Shown: positions 44,650 through 55,131 of the stretch, piece after piece
How positions within the stretch are numbered: the stretch's first letter is position 1
Layout: every line of letters begins with the position of its first letter
Source of the DNA: Anthracocystis setariae
Lineage: Eukaryota; Basidiomycota; Ustilaginomycetes; Ustilaginales; Ustilaginaceae
Reading direction: 5' to 3'
Assembly (NCBI GenBank): GCA_928724745.1
Contig: CAKMXJ010000004.1
Location: 248,001 to 312,000, forward strand
Length of the DNA: 64,000 bases
Position numbers and translations under genes: made by a program
Notes under the pieces: model-generated
What the model saw: only the letters and a program-made list of their open reading frames with translations
Told to the model about the DNA's origin: nothing
Databases searched by the model: none

Positions 44650-47600
44650 GACTTCGAGGGAACCTTCGTCCTAATACGTGATTCGGACATGCTGAATGAT
44701 GCTTGGCTTTGGATACAGTACATCTTGCATGATAGTATGGCATTCATCAGGTAATTAATTGTTGTGCGTGTTGTTGTTGATCAAGTTTGTTGCTAACTCG
44801 CGTGCCGGTGATTCGCTAGGGCAGGCATAAATGAAGGTTGCAGTGTAAAGCACAGTCCTGTACGTAAAGTGGCAGATCACGTCTGAAAGATCTTGCCGAA
44901 ACGGTTGTCGCTGGCGACGCAATTCCGAGCGCAGTGCACAGGGGCCTTGCAGTCGACGCTGAAAGCGTGTAGTCAGGATACAAACCCTGTGTACAGCACC
45001 GAACCGTGCTGTTGCACTAGACTGTATTGTACTTCTTGCAGTTGATCCTCCTCGCAACCGCTTAGACCTTTTCTTCCGGTTCCTGATAGGATCAACCCTA
45101 GCTTGCCGATGACGACGACTCGCACGCCCGTCTGCTTGATTCATGAAGCTTCATGTACGGTTGCCGGTTGGTGGCAAAGTTAGGACTGATCTGCAACTTA
45201 TCGGTCCGATAATGCCTCCCGGCCCAACGGACAACCGACGTCCACACAAGCGAGGTTTGATCCTGAATTCTACTACTGTACAGGCGTAGCATGGCTTACC
45301 ATGGCTTGACTCAAAGACATACCCGCGCTCGTGACGGAGTTGTCTTGAGTGGCGCTATGGCCGAGGGCCGTACTGAAATGAGAGATTGCCTGGGCCGCCG
45401 CCTGCCCGTGCCCGACCCACTCACGTCCGAGTCGCTCGTCAAGACCCTCTATATGGCTTGCACGGTACAGTACCGCCAAAGTGCGCTGCAAGCTTCGGCC
45501 AGACCCGACATTCAGTCAGTCCAGAAAAGGCACCACCAACCCGTTCCCACCTCGGCGCGTCTCCGTCGACTTGGACGAAATGTGGCTTGCAGTGCTGTAC
45601 CTAAAAGAGTCACTCTCTTGTCAGCTTCAGGACACAATAAATGATGATTCTAGTGCCGATCCCTCCTTCAGCGATCCGGAGGGCCACGGTGAAACGCATC
45701 CATGGAAAAGATCTTCATTCTACGAATGTATGCGCTGCCTCGCCTGTTGCCGAGACGCGCCGAGCTGGACATGCTCAAGTCGGATTGCCGTTTAATTGCA
45801 GCTACGAGTCGCATCTGCTTGACAGGAACTTCTCAACCCTGTAAGCTGCAGTGCATACTTCAGTATGCTCGAGTGAGGTCTCTGTCGTGCGATTTCGTCG
45901 AGACCGGGAAACGGGGTCAGGCGAATAAGCATCGACGTCGCTCGCGGCTCGCTTGGCGTATAGACGGGATTGTGCTGTACGTACGCATGGTTCCGTTCTT
46001 TGGATGCAGGTCTTGAAGTCTTGTTATCTTCGAATCGCTTTTTGTGTTCTTGCAAGGTGGGATTCTCGGCACTGTCACGATTTGCACTAGAATCCTGCAC
46101 TATCAAGGATGCTTGTTGACCCGTCAAAACCTCTTCTCAGCCATGACCGCTTTGCTTGCTTGCCAATCAGGATCGCACGCGGCCAACTTGGTGATGACTG
46201 TGTTGGCTGGCCGGAAACCTACGCTTTAACTGTGGGTCTCGAAGTATGCACCACGGTGGCTCGCCGCAGGCTGTAAGGGTGTAGTGCTGTAGTGCCGTGT
46301 GGGCAGCTTGACAGGGAAATGGTGGCTTCAGGGTGCATGCCTATCCGCTCGTGACTGCTTGGCGCTGCGTGTCATCTCCGGCTGGCTCGGTCGACCGTTC
46401 CAGCTCCGCCACTAACCAACGCAACTACTGTTCAGTACTGTGAATCGCTGAATACTGTATCCACGTGTGATCCAGCTGCTTGGGAGCACGGAGGGTAGTG
46501 GTGGCGTTGATAGCAACTCAGTGCTATCGTCTTGGGCACCATGTTGCGAGCTTTGCTACGAAGCCTCGTAGGACAGTTGTCGCCGAATACTTCGCATGCA
46601 TGTTCAACGGAACTTCCATACTGTGACGATACAGTACAGTAGAATCCCCCTTCATTTTCGACAGCATATGCGGCAAGTTGGTTGGCATGCCGATCCAATC
46701 CGTGAGATGCCATGACCTTCTGGAACATCGGTCAAAGAATGTGTCTGTAGTAGACCGCTGTAGCCGTTGATGTTGAGCCAGAGCTCGAACGATGGTGCAG
46801 TGTATGGCTGTCGGACTCTAACAGCCAAAGTGTCAAACTACACATTTTATCAGCTTTTCGTGGCCTCCGTTTCCGCTTGATATATTGGCAATTGGAAGCA
46901 AAACATCGTATTCATCATTCGACGGCAAAGGGATCTCAGTGTTGCACCTTCCCCCATGTGTGTATGATGTTCCATGCACGACAGTCAGTAGCTGATGAAA
47001 GTGGATCGAACATATCACACCATCGCCCATCGCTGCGGTCCGGAGACGAAGAACGGGACCATCGGAAGAGCAATTCTCGGCCGACAAAGCACCATCACGA
47101 CAGCACAATCGGCCATTGAGTCAATCTAGATCCGATGCAGACCTCTTGGGAATTCTTGGGTGTTCCATTGTGTTGCACTGCTCTCGTCTGGACAGAGCGC
47201 CTCCTGAAGGGCGATTTGTCCGTTTCAGCCTACGTCGCAAGAACGCCTTGTTTTATGAGTAGGGACCGATCAACAATTCGCATTTACTTTCGCATTTGCA
47301 GGCGAAGAGCGGTAGGTTAAATACAGCGTCGTTGATGATGAGCCATCTACAGCTTGGATTCCAAATGTTGAAGCAGAACTCGCACGATCGAATTCAAATC
47401 ATCTGTATTCACCAGATTGGGTTTTCTTTTCTTTTACTCTTTCCAAAACCGTGTACTGTAGCAGCAATAATGCAATGTCCTGATCACGCGAAACTGGAAG
47501 CACTGACCAGCCGCGCCTCTGCTCTTGTTCAGGTTGGCAACCGAAGCAGAAGCTCGGTTGCAGTGCACAATTGAGCCGCGTCAGGTGGCCAATTGTCGTT

Positions 47601-48101
47601 GTTGGCCACCGCGCTCCAGACACTTGTTGGCAATAGGGCAATTAGGGCACAGCAGACTGGCGAGAAGGAAGAAAAAAAAAAAAAACAGACGCAGGGTCAC
47701 AGCGGTAGCGCCGTACACCAGCTCAGAAGACACACACCGAAAGTAGGAAGTGTGCGCGAGTCCTTGAACGCAGAGAAAGCAAGCACACACGCGGACGCGC
47801 AAAAGTCTGTCTGCAGGCAAAGCGCACACAAAGCCTTGCGAATCCATTCAGACAGAGCCCGCACGCAACCAAAAGGTCCATCGACGAGCTGCGTCCGCGG
47901 CCAGGTGTTTCTGGAAAGCGCAGCAGTCGATCGCCTTCGGCTCTTGATGTTACAACACCACCTCTTCCTTTTGCTCCGCAGTTCCCGGTTCTGATATCGT
48001 CGAGCTTCGTTTCGGTTTTCTCTCTCTCATCGTCTCTATCCGTCTCAGACTCGTCCGCCTCGTCTTCTTGTCTCGGTTTCAGCATCGGCTCGATTGTATC
48101 G
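43170..48101. other. Long gene-poor intergenic region
   Basis: Nearly 5 kb between the glyoxal oxidase gene and the Grp1-like gene have no supportable coding region; frames are under about 135 codons and show no family features. The first 500 nt should hold the glyoxal oxidase promoter (GGTGGTGGTGG-rich stretch near 43400). TACTGTAC-like words recur near 44325, 44480, 45465, 46630 and 47450. No tRNA, snRNA or 5S gene was recognised by eye; a lineage-specific non-coding RNA cannot be excluded. Confidence 0.5.
44618..44646. repeat. (CT)n dinucleotide repeat
   Basis: About 14 perfect CT units in intergenic DNA. Confidence 0.9.
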
Positions 48102-48505
48102 GTAAGTTTCTTTTTTTTAAATTGGTTCTCTTCGTTGGTCCTGTCACGATGTCTGGCCTCGTCGCCCCCACCAACAACGACACAGTACCGTCAAAGTGCG
48201 CCATGTCGGAGCTGTCGGTGCCGCAACGAGCGACTTGAACTTCAATGCAAGGGCCTATCTGCAGTCCTTCGTTTGTCAACGGCAGCAGGCACGCTGGACC
48301 ATCCTGGACATCGCAAACGTTTCTTGGCATTCTGGTCTGCTCCAATGTAGCGACTTGTACTGACTAATCATTCACATTTGCTCCTTCGATCCATATAATC
48401 GTCCCATGTCCGCACGTGTACATTTCTTGTTCGGCCCATCCTATCGGGATTGACCCTCCGCATCGGCTCATTTGCACTTGGTTGCATCGACTTCAAACAC
48501 CTCAG
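48102..48505 (+). other. Probable 5' UTR intron of the Grp1-like gene
   Basis: A strong donor (G|GTAAGTTTC) follows a C/T-rich leader. A branch-like TACTGACTAAT lies near 48359, and the first AG after it is CTCAG at 48501-48505. Both ends have consensus, and the interval holds no good frame. The intron is inferred only; later AGs near 48517 or 48545 could serve instead. Confidence 0.5.
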
Positions 48506-48558
48506 ATAGTCCTCAGATACCACTATATCTCGTTCCGCCCTCAGATTCTAATTTCAAG

Positions 48559-49983
48559 ATGGCCGCCAAAGTTTACGTTGGAAACCTCTCGTGGAACACC
48601 ACCGACGACAGCCTCGCCCACGCTTTCTCCGCCTACGGTCAGCTCACCGACTACATCGTCATGAGGGACCGCGAGACCAGCCGCTCGCGTGGCTTCGGTT
48701 TCGTCACCTTCGCCACCCAGGAGGAGGCCAACGCTGCCATCGCTGCCCTTAACGAGCAGGAGCTCGACGGTCGCCGCATCCGCGTCAACATGGCCAACTC
48801 CCGCCCCGCCGGCGGTATGGGCGGTGGCTACCACGGCGTCACCGGTCAGTACGGCGCCAACGCTTACGGCGCCGCCGGTGGATACGGTGCCTACGGCCAG
48901 CAGGGCGGTTTCCAGCCTCCCCAGGCTGGATTCCAGCAGCCCGGCGGCTACCCCCAGCAGGGTGGCTACGGTAACTACCAGCAGCCCGGTTTCCAGCAGC
49001 AGGGTGCCTACGGCGCTCCCCAGCAGGGTTACGGTGCCCCTCAGCAGGGTGGCTACAGCGGGTAAGTAATCAATCCGTTCGAACAGCTCCGGCTAAATCA
49101 TCTCTTCAGCTAGATCCGCTCCATTCCCCGGGGTCCATGCTTCGATTCTGGTCGTATAGACTAGCATCTAGATACCCCCTCATAAGCTGGCGAGCCTCAC
49201 TGCAGGTGCTGCCCGGGGCCATCTCGTCAGCTCCAGCCATGTGCACCGATTGATGTCGATCGCTTGGCCCGCGCCCGCCCCTACCGCTCGCATTGTTCTG
49301 CGGTCGACCGTTCCCGACGCTGCCCCTTGTTTCCGCCATCTGTTGATCCGTGTTTCTCATCCGTGTTCTTGGTTTCTGTATATGTTCTTGTTCCTGTTTC
49401 CGCTCATCGTGGCTGCTTGCCTGGCTTCTGGTTCTCGTCTCGATCCCGGCCCCGTCAATCTTGCTCCATCCGTTTCGTCGCATGATCCTCGCCCTTTCCT
49501 GCTTCGCCCGATGACTCTTGGCACCGACATTCCGTGGTTCCCTTCCGATATGCTCCATCTTGCGCAACAAAGTTACGGTGCTCAACAAGGTTTCCAGCAA
49601 CCTGGTCAGCAGAACGGCGGTGGTTACAATGGCCAGGGCTACTAAGCTTTTGGCCCCACCTCGGCATATCCCGCTCTGCTCCTCAAGCTTCTCGATCTCT
49701 TCCCTCGAAACATCTCGGGTCATCTAGTCTGCCAATCATCGTTCTGTTCTGTTCTTGTTCTCTTCCTGGTACTACGAACCGATTGAATCGATCCGGATTT
49801 TCGAGCCCAATCTCTTTTCTCGTGCCCTTCTCTGTTGTCTCTTTTCTCGTTTGATGTTGGCAGATGTCATTCTTTCCCCATCGATCATCTTGGCTGGTGT
49901 CTCCGAAACTTGTCACTCGACCTCAACGCTGACCTTGTTGCTCTAATTTCCGACTCTGCAGATACAACGGCCAGAGCCAGTAA
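48559..49983 (+). CDS. grp1: Small glycine/glutamine-rich RRM protein (Grp1-like)
   Basis: Exon 1 is 48559-49061 (MAAKVYVGNLSWNTTDDSL). It holds one RRM at residues 1-80 (RNP2 VYVGNL, RNP1 RGFGFVTF), then repeats of Gly, Gln, Tyr, Ala and Pro (GGYPQQGGYGNYQQPG-like). The exon ends in phase 2 before GTAAGT. Two continuations keep the frame: exon 2a at 49573-49645, adding about 24 residues ending YNGQGY and stop, or exon 2b at 49962-49983, adding YNGQSQ and stop. The products are about 192 or 175 aa. The architecture is that of plant-type GRPs and of U. maydis Grp1, an accessory part of endosomal mRNPs carried by Rrm4 along microtubules. The orthology rests on memory of the family, not on an alignment. 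Confidence 0.88.
49573..49645 (+). other. Alternative terminal exon 2a of the Grp1-like gene
   Basis: After the acceptor CAACAAAG, the phase-2 frame from exon 1 reads GYGAQQGFQQPGQQNGGGYN, then GQGY and stop, the same Gly/Gln/Tyr style as exon 1. This composition match is strong evidence for coding. The branch and polypyrimidine signals before it are weaker than those of exon 2b. Confidence 0.75.
49962..49983 (+). other. Alternative terminal exon 2b of the Grp1-like gene
   Basis: A strong acceptor (CGCTGACC branch-like, pyrimidine-rich, CTCTGCAG) leads into GYNGQSQ and stop in the frame set by exon 1. It resembles the end of exon 2a (YNGQGY), which suggests a duplicated last exon. Confidence 0.7.
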
Positions 49984-50521
49984 TTCCGTTTACCTGGCCG
50001 TCATCCCTCTTGTCTCGGTTTAGTTGTTGATTGATACCATCATCTTCCCGATGTCTCTTCGTACTTCCCAACCTCCAACCTCACAGCATGCATTGCCACC
50101 ACCCTCATGAAAAAACACCAAAGCTTGTCTGCTATAGTCCACTTTAGGGTCCTCATCATCCTCTCCCCCCCCGCCTTCTTTTCCGCCTCCTGCGCGTTGA
50201 AGTTGATCAAATTCAAAACCTGGGTCCTTGGGGCGACAAAACACACCCTCACTCTTCTACGTCCCATCGTCCGTGCAACTGAAACTGTCCACGTGATCGC
50301 AGTCAAACCAAAGGCTAGAGCAGCGAAAAGTGAGCTGGCAATGATGAGTTGAAAAAAGACGAGACGACTAGAAATACATGCTGCAGATTGCTGAGAGAGA
50401 GAGAGAACATACGACCAAGAAAGGGGGACTAAAAGAGTGGCAGGGATACCAAGGACTAGCCTTGGCAAAACGAGTTGAGGGATATTACGTCGAATAGGGA
50501 TAGAAACGCCGGAGATTGCGA
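49984..50521. other. Intergenic region between convergent genes
   Basis: The 3' flanks of the Grp1-like gene and the hypothetical minus-strand gene. Nothing else was recognised. Confidence 0.55.
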
Positions 50522-51235
50522 TCATGGAGAGTAGCAGAGATTGTTGGAGGGCTGGTTAGCTTCGACCTTGGAGCAGACGCCGCAGTCAGGACAGGTTGCC
50601 CACAGTTCGGAGCCAGCTCCATTGTTGTATCGTACACAGAGTTGAGGGATGCTTTTGCACTGCGGGCCATGCACGCCACTTGAGCTTCTGGAGGGATTAC
50701 TCCCGCAGTCGACATCCATACCGTCCGAGTCGGTGAGCGAGTTGTGACGACCCGGTGCAGGACCCAGGATCCCATAGGTGGATGTGGGCGAGCTGGATGG
50801 GTAGGGTTCGACATCCGGATAGTGTGATGGCCTGACCGAACCGAAGTAATCGGAACCATTCGAACTTTTGTGCTCGTGACCGAAACCTGACCCTGTCGAA
50901 GAGGAGGGGGTGACAAAGCTCGATCCAGACGACGAATCAACCGCTGCACCGGTGAAAGGGTTGTGCCCGAGTTGAGCCAGCATCGCCTGATTGACATCCG
51001 CAGGCAAGGGATGAAATTGCGCCTCTCCATTGAACACCAGACCCGCCGAGCGAGGCAAGCTTAGCTTGGGACGAGTCTGATAGTCTGCTCCTGCAGCTTC
51101 GGAGGAGTCCACGTCGTCAAACGAACGCTTCTTACTGCAACCTGCTCCGCCAATCGCAATTGGATGAGCTGAGAAGCCCATGTTGTTGATCGGATTGTAT
51201 GTGGCCGACTCGAAACCGCAGCTCTGGAATGCCAT
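50522..51235 (-). CDS. Conserved-looking hypothetical protein with a C-terminal CPDCG motif
   Basis: A single frame of 237 aa from ATG at 51235 (MAFQSCGFESATYNP). A short basic motif CSKKRSFDDVD lies near residue 34, followed by a Ser/Pro-rich middle. The C-terminus has CKSIPQLCVRY, a gap, then WATCPDCGVCSKVE. The last part has cysteine pairs spaced as in a small zinc-binding knuckle and resembles a short motif seen at the C-terminus of uncharacterised basidiomycete proteins. That resemblance is from memory and not checked. No enzymatic domain is visible; a nuclear or regulatory role is only a guess. Confidence 0.65.
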   Translation of the reverse strand: MAFQSCGFESATYNPINNMGFSAHPIAIGGAGCSKKRSFDDVDSSEAAGADYQTRPKLSLPRSAGLVFNGEAQFHPLPADVNQAMLAQLGHNPFTGAAVDSSSGSSFVTPSSSTGSGFGHEHKSSNGSDYFGSVRPSHYPDVEPYPSSSPTSTYGILGPAPGRHNSLTDSDGMDVDCGSNPSRSSSGVHGPQCKSIPQLCVRYNNGAGSELWATCPDCGVCSKVEANQPSNNLCYSP

Positions 51236-52746
51236 CACGGTCGTAGTAACAAGTCGAAGGGAGGTGGATGGAATGTGCGACTACTCCAAGCTGGTGAGGC
51301 AAGGTGAATGGCCGGACAGTGCGGTGAGAAGGCTGGCAGAGGGTGATGGACGGATGCGTAACGTGACGGATTTCGCGTCGAAAAACCGAGAAATTCGCCT
51401 TTTTTGGCGGAGGTTTTCGAAGATTTTTATTTTAACCCGATTGAGCAGCTAGGCGGAGTGTCCCCTTGTCAAGAAGGGAAATCGCAGATAATTTACCGAG
51501 CCGGCAAGCTAGAACGTAGAGTTGAACTGAAGGATAGCGAAGACGCTGAAGAGAAAGAAAAAGAAGAGAGTTGGACGACAGTAGGAAGTTGCGGGATGGG
51601 ATGGCTGGAGTGGGTGGAGCTGAATGAGGAAGACGTGGTAGAAAGGAAGGATCGAACGAAGAGGCTCGAGGTCTTTGCAATTGGGAACGGGGGGACAAGG
51701 TAAGGGATGGCTCGGAGGGAGCATGAGATCGCCACAAGTGGAGTGAGTGGGCCAGTGTGACCGCGAGCTGGTGGTGGAGCCAGCGCGACCGCGACGGATC
51801 TGACGCAACCCGACTGAACCAAATGAAGCAGGCTAACTCGCTAGCAATGAAGAGGCGGGCAGGGAGATGTCACACGGGCGGGAGCTGCGAACAGGATTTG
51901 CCTCCCTCTCGCTGCCTCCCCCCTTAAATCTGGGGTTCTTCTCCCAATCGAGAGTCTCAATCAAATCTTGTTTCTCATTTCGATGTGACCGAGCGAAACA
52001 CGGGCTATCTGCGCCATGGACGTTGGAATAAAAGAGACTCGAAATCCGAAATCGTTTCATCGCGGCATCGTGCTTGAAATTCCCACCGGCTCCTACTCCA
52101 TGTTTCAGAGGCTGTCACATTACGGCCAAGCTAGACTTTCGAGCTCAAGAATGGAAACTGGGCGATCCGGCCGGCTCGACCAGTCTCATGGAGTCCTGAC
52201 CTCTGCTTGGCCATGGGACTGCCCGAGCAATGGAAGCTCAAACTACTCTGTAGGATCGTCGGATGGGATCCACACTTCAGTACGATCAATCTGCGCGCTC
52301 CTATCCAGACCTGCAACTGAGTCGACCTGGGCTCGCAATGAGGCTGGCACCCTGCGCCGGTCTTTCGACGGACCAAGGCAGCGAGCCAAAAACGGCTTCC
52401 CCGACCAGGCTGAGTGACCTCGGAGTTCAGTCAGAACCGGAATACCCGAAAGGCCTACGTTGGTCGGAAGCGTAACAAAGCAATCAATCTCGGTCTCATT
52501 TCAATCGTGGGAGCCGATGCAAACACACAGGCTTAGCAGCTACAGTAAATAGCCGTGAGCGCCAAGGTTTCGAACTCCATCGCCAAATCAGTGCGGAGTG
52601 GCCGCCGCTTTGAACCCGCGGAACGTCTCTCGTACGAAAAAGTTGTGTTTTACTCCGCACTGTCCGATGGACACCGGCATCCGAAGCTTTCTCCCTGTCG
52701 TCCATCAACATCATCAAGACTTTTGACGACCCCAAAGAGCTCGACA
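51236..52746. other. Intergenic region
   Basis: Upstream regions of the hypothetical minus-strand gene and of the four-exon gene that follows. Several frames of about 100 codons exist on both strands but lack family features. A missing first exon of the downstream gene could lie near 52500-52740, where its frame is open back to a stop at 52546-52548. Confidence 0.5.
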
Positions 52747-54223
52747 ATGTTGAAAGCGACAGAGCAGCTCACATGGCTAGCGAAGCTTCAAAAATTTGAC
52801 AGAGGCCAATCGAAGCCAAGTGCTGCAGGACATCCGGCTGGCGGCAACGGGGCTGATGACTTTCTGTGGCAGCATTTCTCAGGAGACCATTTGAGCTGCA
52901 AAGTGCTATTCACGCAACCTAGCGATAAGCCCTGGCCCGGAATCGATACTGCACATGAGGCCCCAACCAATTTGGGAACGAGAAAGGCACCCTTTGAGCG
53001 TCAATTGCGCGTCATTGTTGCCTGTGGGTCACCTGAGCTCAGTCACGACGATGCTGCCACGAGCGAGCGTGAACACTTGGCCAACATTGGAGCAGCCGAA
53101 AGAGACCGAAACGGCTTGAGCAAAGTGCTATTTGCCTCATCACAATCGAGGGGACCGATCGTATTGGTATGATTTTCAACCCTTGTGGTGCTTTTCGAAC
53201 CCACCAGTCCAAGCGAGGCTTTTGCTGAACAAATGATGATGCGACCATTCTCAGGAGGACGTGGACTTGGTCCGAATCAACAAGGCATACTTCTACACCG
53301 AAAGGCGACTTGATGCTGTCGTAGCTGTCCATCGAAACTTGCTCGTCGGTATTCGGTATCTTGACGAACATGATGCCAAGAAGGTATGTGACGACAGCTG
53401 TAAGATCGGTTGCCGTGCTGATGAACCTCATACTGAAGATTCGCTAGACTGGCTGTGCGCAGGCATATCGCATTCAGCTTACGTTCGCCGAAGAGGCAGA
53501 CAGAGATTTCTTCCTCTCTTTGATCGGAGTGAGTTCCGCATTCCAACACCTATTTCGTCATGGTAAGAGTCCTGACATTCCTCTGACGATTCCCTACAGC
53601 CCGAAAGCTCTATCCGGCCTCTTGCTCCGACGGTCGGAACAAAAGAAGCTTGCATGAGCACTCAAACGAAATTGGAGGACAGGTCAGAAACCTTTGAGCG
53701 GGTGAAAGACCAAGGAAGCAACCTTGGCGGGAAGGCCGCCGAAGAATCACAGCCGGACAGTCAAGGACTCTTGGAGCAACTTGTACAGATGGCGACGTCG
53801 CGCATCATCGGGACTTTGACCGCCACTGGCAATGCCCTCCCTCCTGCCAGCATCAGCACCTGCGATGCATTTGCAGGTCAAAGGGCTACCTCCCGCGATC
53901 AGGAGATCCAGGACGCTAAGGACGGCAGAGGTACTCAGGACGCCTCGATCAACAGGAGCTTAGATATCGTAGTGACAGGAGACAGCCAAGCATCGCTGAA
54001 ATCGCGCCTGACTGAATCTAGTTTGGGTAGTCCAGAAGGGTCGGAGGAAGAAGCAGAGATGGTAGCGGATATGTACGGCTGGCCAGATCCCAGTGCCGTT
54101 GAGTGCATTCAGCACGACGTTCGAAGGCTATGTCTATCAGCTCCTAACCTCGAATGGATCATCGCCGACTCGGTCAAAGAGTATATGAAAAGTAACCAGC
54201 ATATTCATGACGAGAGTCTGTGA
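52747..54223 (+). CDS. Four-exon gene of unknown function; possible Rec114-like meiotic protein
   Basis: Exons 52747-53166, 53255-53383, 53448-53528 and 53600-54223 join in phase 0 throughout and give 417 aa. Introns are 64-88 nt with GTATGA, GTATGT and GTGAGT donors. An alternative acceptor 15 nt inside exon 3 (TGCGCAG at 53462) would also keep the frame. Residues about 25-210 look like a beta-rich globular domain ending in an amphipathic helix (YRIQLTFAEEADRDFFLSLI), as in PH-like folds. The middle is acidic and disordered, and the C-terminus (about 50 residues, PDPSAVECIQHDVRRL) looks helical. PH-like N-terminus, disordered linker and short C-terminal helical region is the layout of Rec114/Rec7, the meiotic double-strand-break factor. 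I cannot show sequence homology, so the name is tentative. The start ATG is the first in frame; an upstream exon is possible. Confidence 0.7.
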
Positions 54224-55131
54224 CGCTGGTCGCATCTCAGCGTCAACTCGTCGCCTCTCCTTGCGATACATCTCGATTATCTTCAGACCATCGCTAGTCT
54301 ATATCGTCGGCATTCGTAGTACGGCTTCCGACAGTGAAGCAACATCGTCTCTCAGGTACAAAGGGATGTGTCCAACGGCATTCTTTGACGAAATTGACTC
54401 TTTCCCACCAAGAACATTGTGGTTTGCACCGGCATTGGCGTTGATAACGGGAAAGACGTACGGGGTAATGATGTACTATACTGTATGAGAGGCGTCGAAA
54501 GATAAAATTGTAGAGCGGGTGCGTGCAGAGAGCAGCAGCAACAGCGGCTGCAGCCGAGGTTTCTGGTCGAATAACTGGCATGTGCTGCACGACAGGCGCG
54601 GTGTAGAGCCGTGATGAGATGTACTGTACTGTACTGGCTTGTAAATCGCTATCTCAGCCTCGCAAGTGAATTCCTGCGCTGATGTGGAAATTGATCTGTC
54701 CTGTCCCGCTTCTCCGCCTTGAGCAGCTCTACGATATCGCAGTGGCGGGACCCGGACCCTTTGCCAAATTAGCGGCAGCCGACTGTCCACACAGCTCAGT
54801 TTAGCCTCCTCCACCCATACGCTCCCGTTCCTCGATCTATTCCTTCTTGATCTCGCTTTCATTCGGCAGATTTGATCCTCTTGATCCTCGCACGCAGCAA
54901 CATCCTATCACGAGCTACGGGCTCTTCGACAGCCTACCACCTGTTTCCGAATCGCAAAGCGAGAGGTGCTTCCCCGCCATCGCAAAACTGGTCAGGGTAT
55001 TTCACGGTGACCGTTTTTTCCCTACAGGCTCAGCACAGACATCTCAGCTTCTTAGCTGGCTGAGCGTGGGCTTCACCAGCAGCAGCGGCAGCGAAATCAA
55101 CTTGTGACATCGTGTCTGCGATCAGTGCAAG
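54224..55131. other. Intergenic region
   Basis: Trailer of the four-exon gene and promoter/leader of the Ser-rich gene. A run of TGTACTGTACTGTACTGG lies near 54620. No coding sequence could be supported. Confidence 0.55.
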
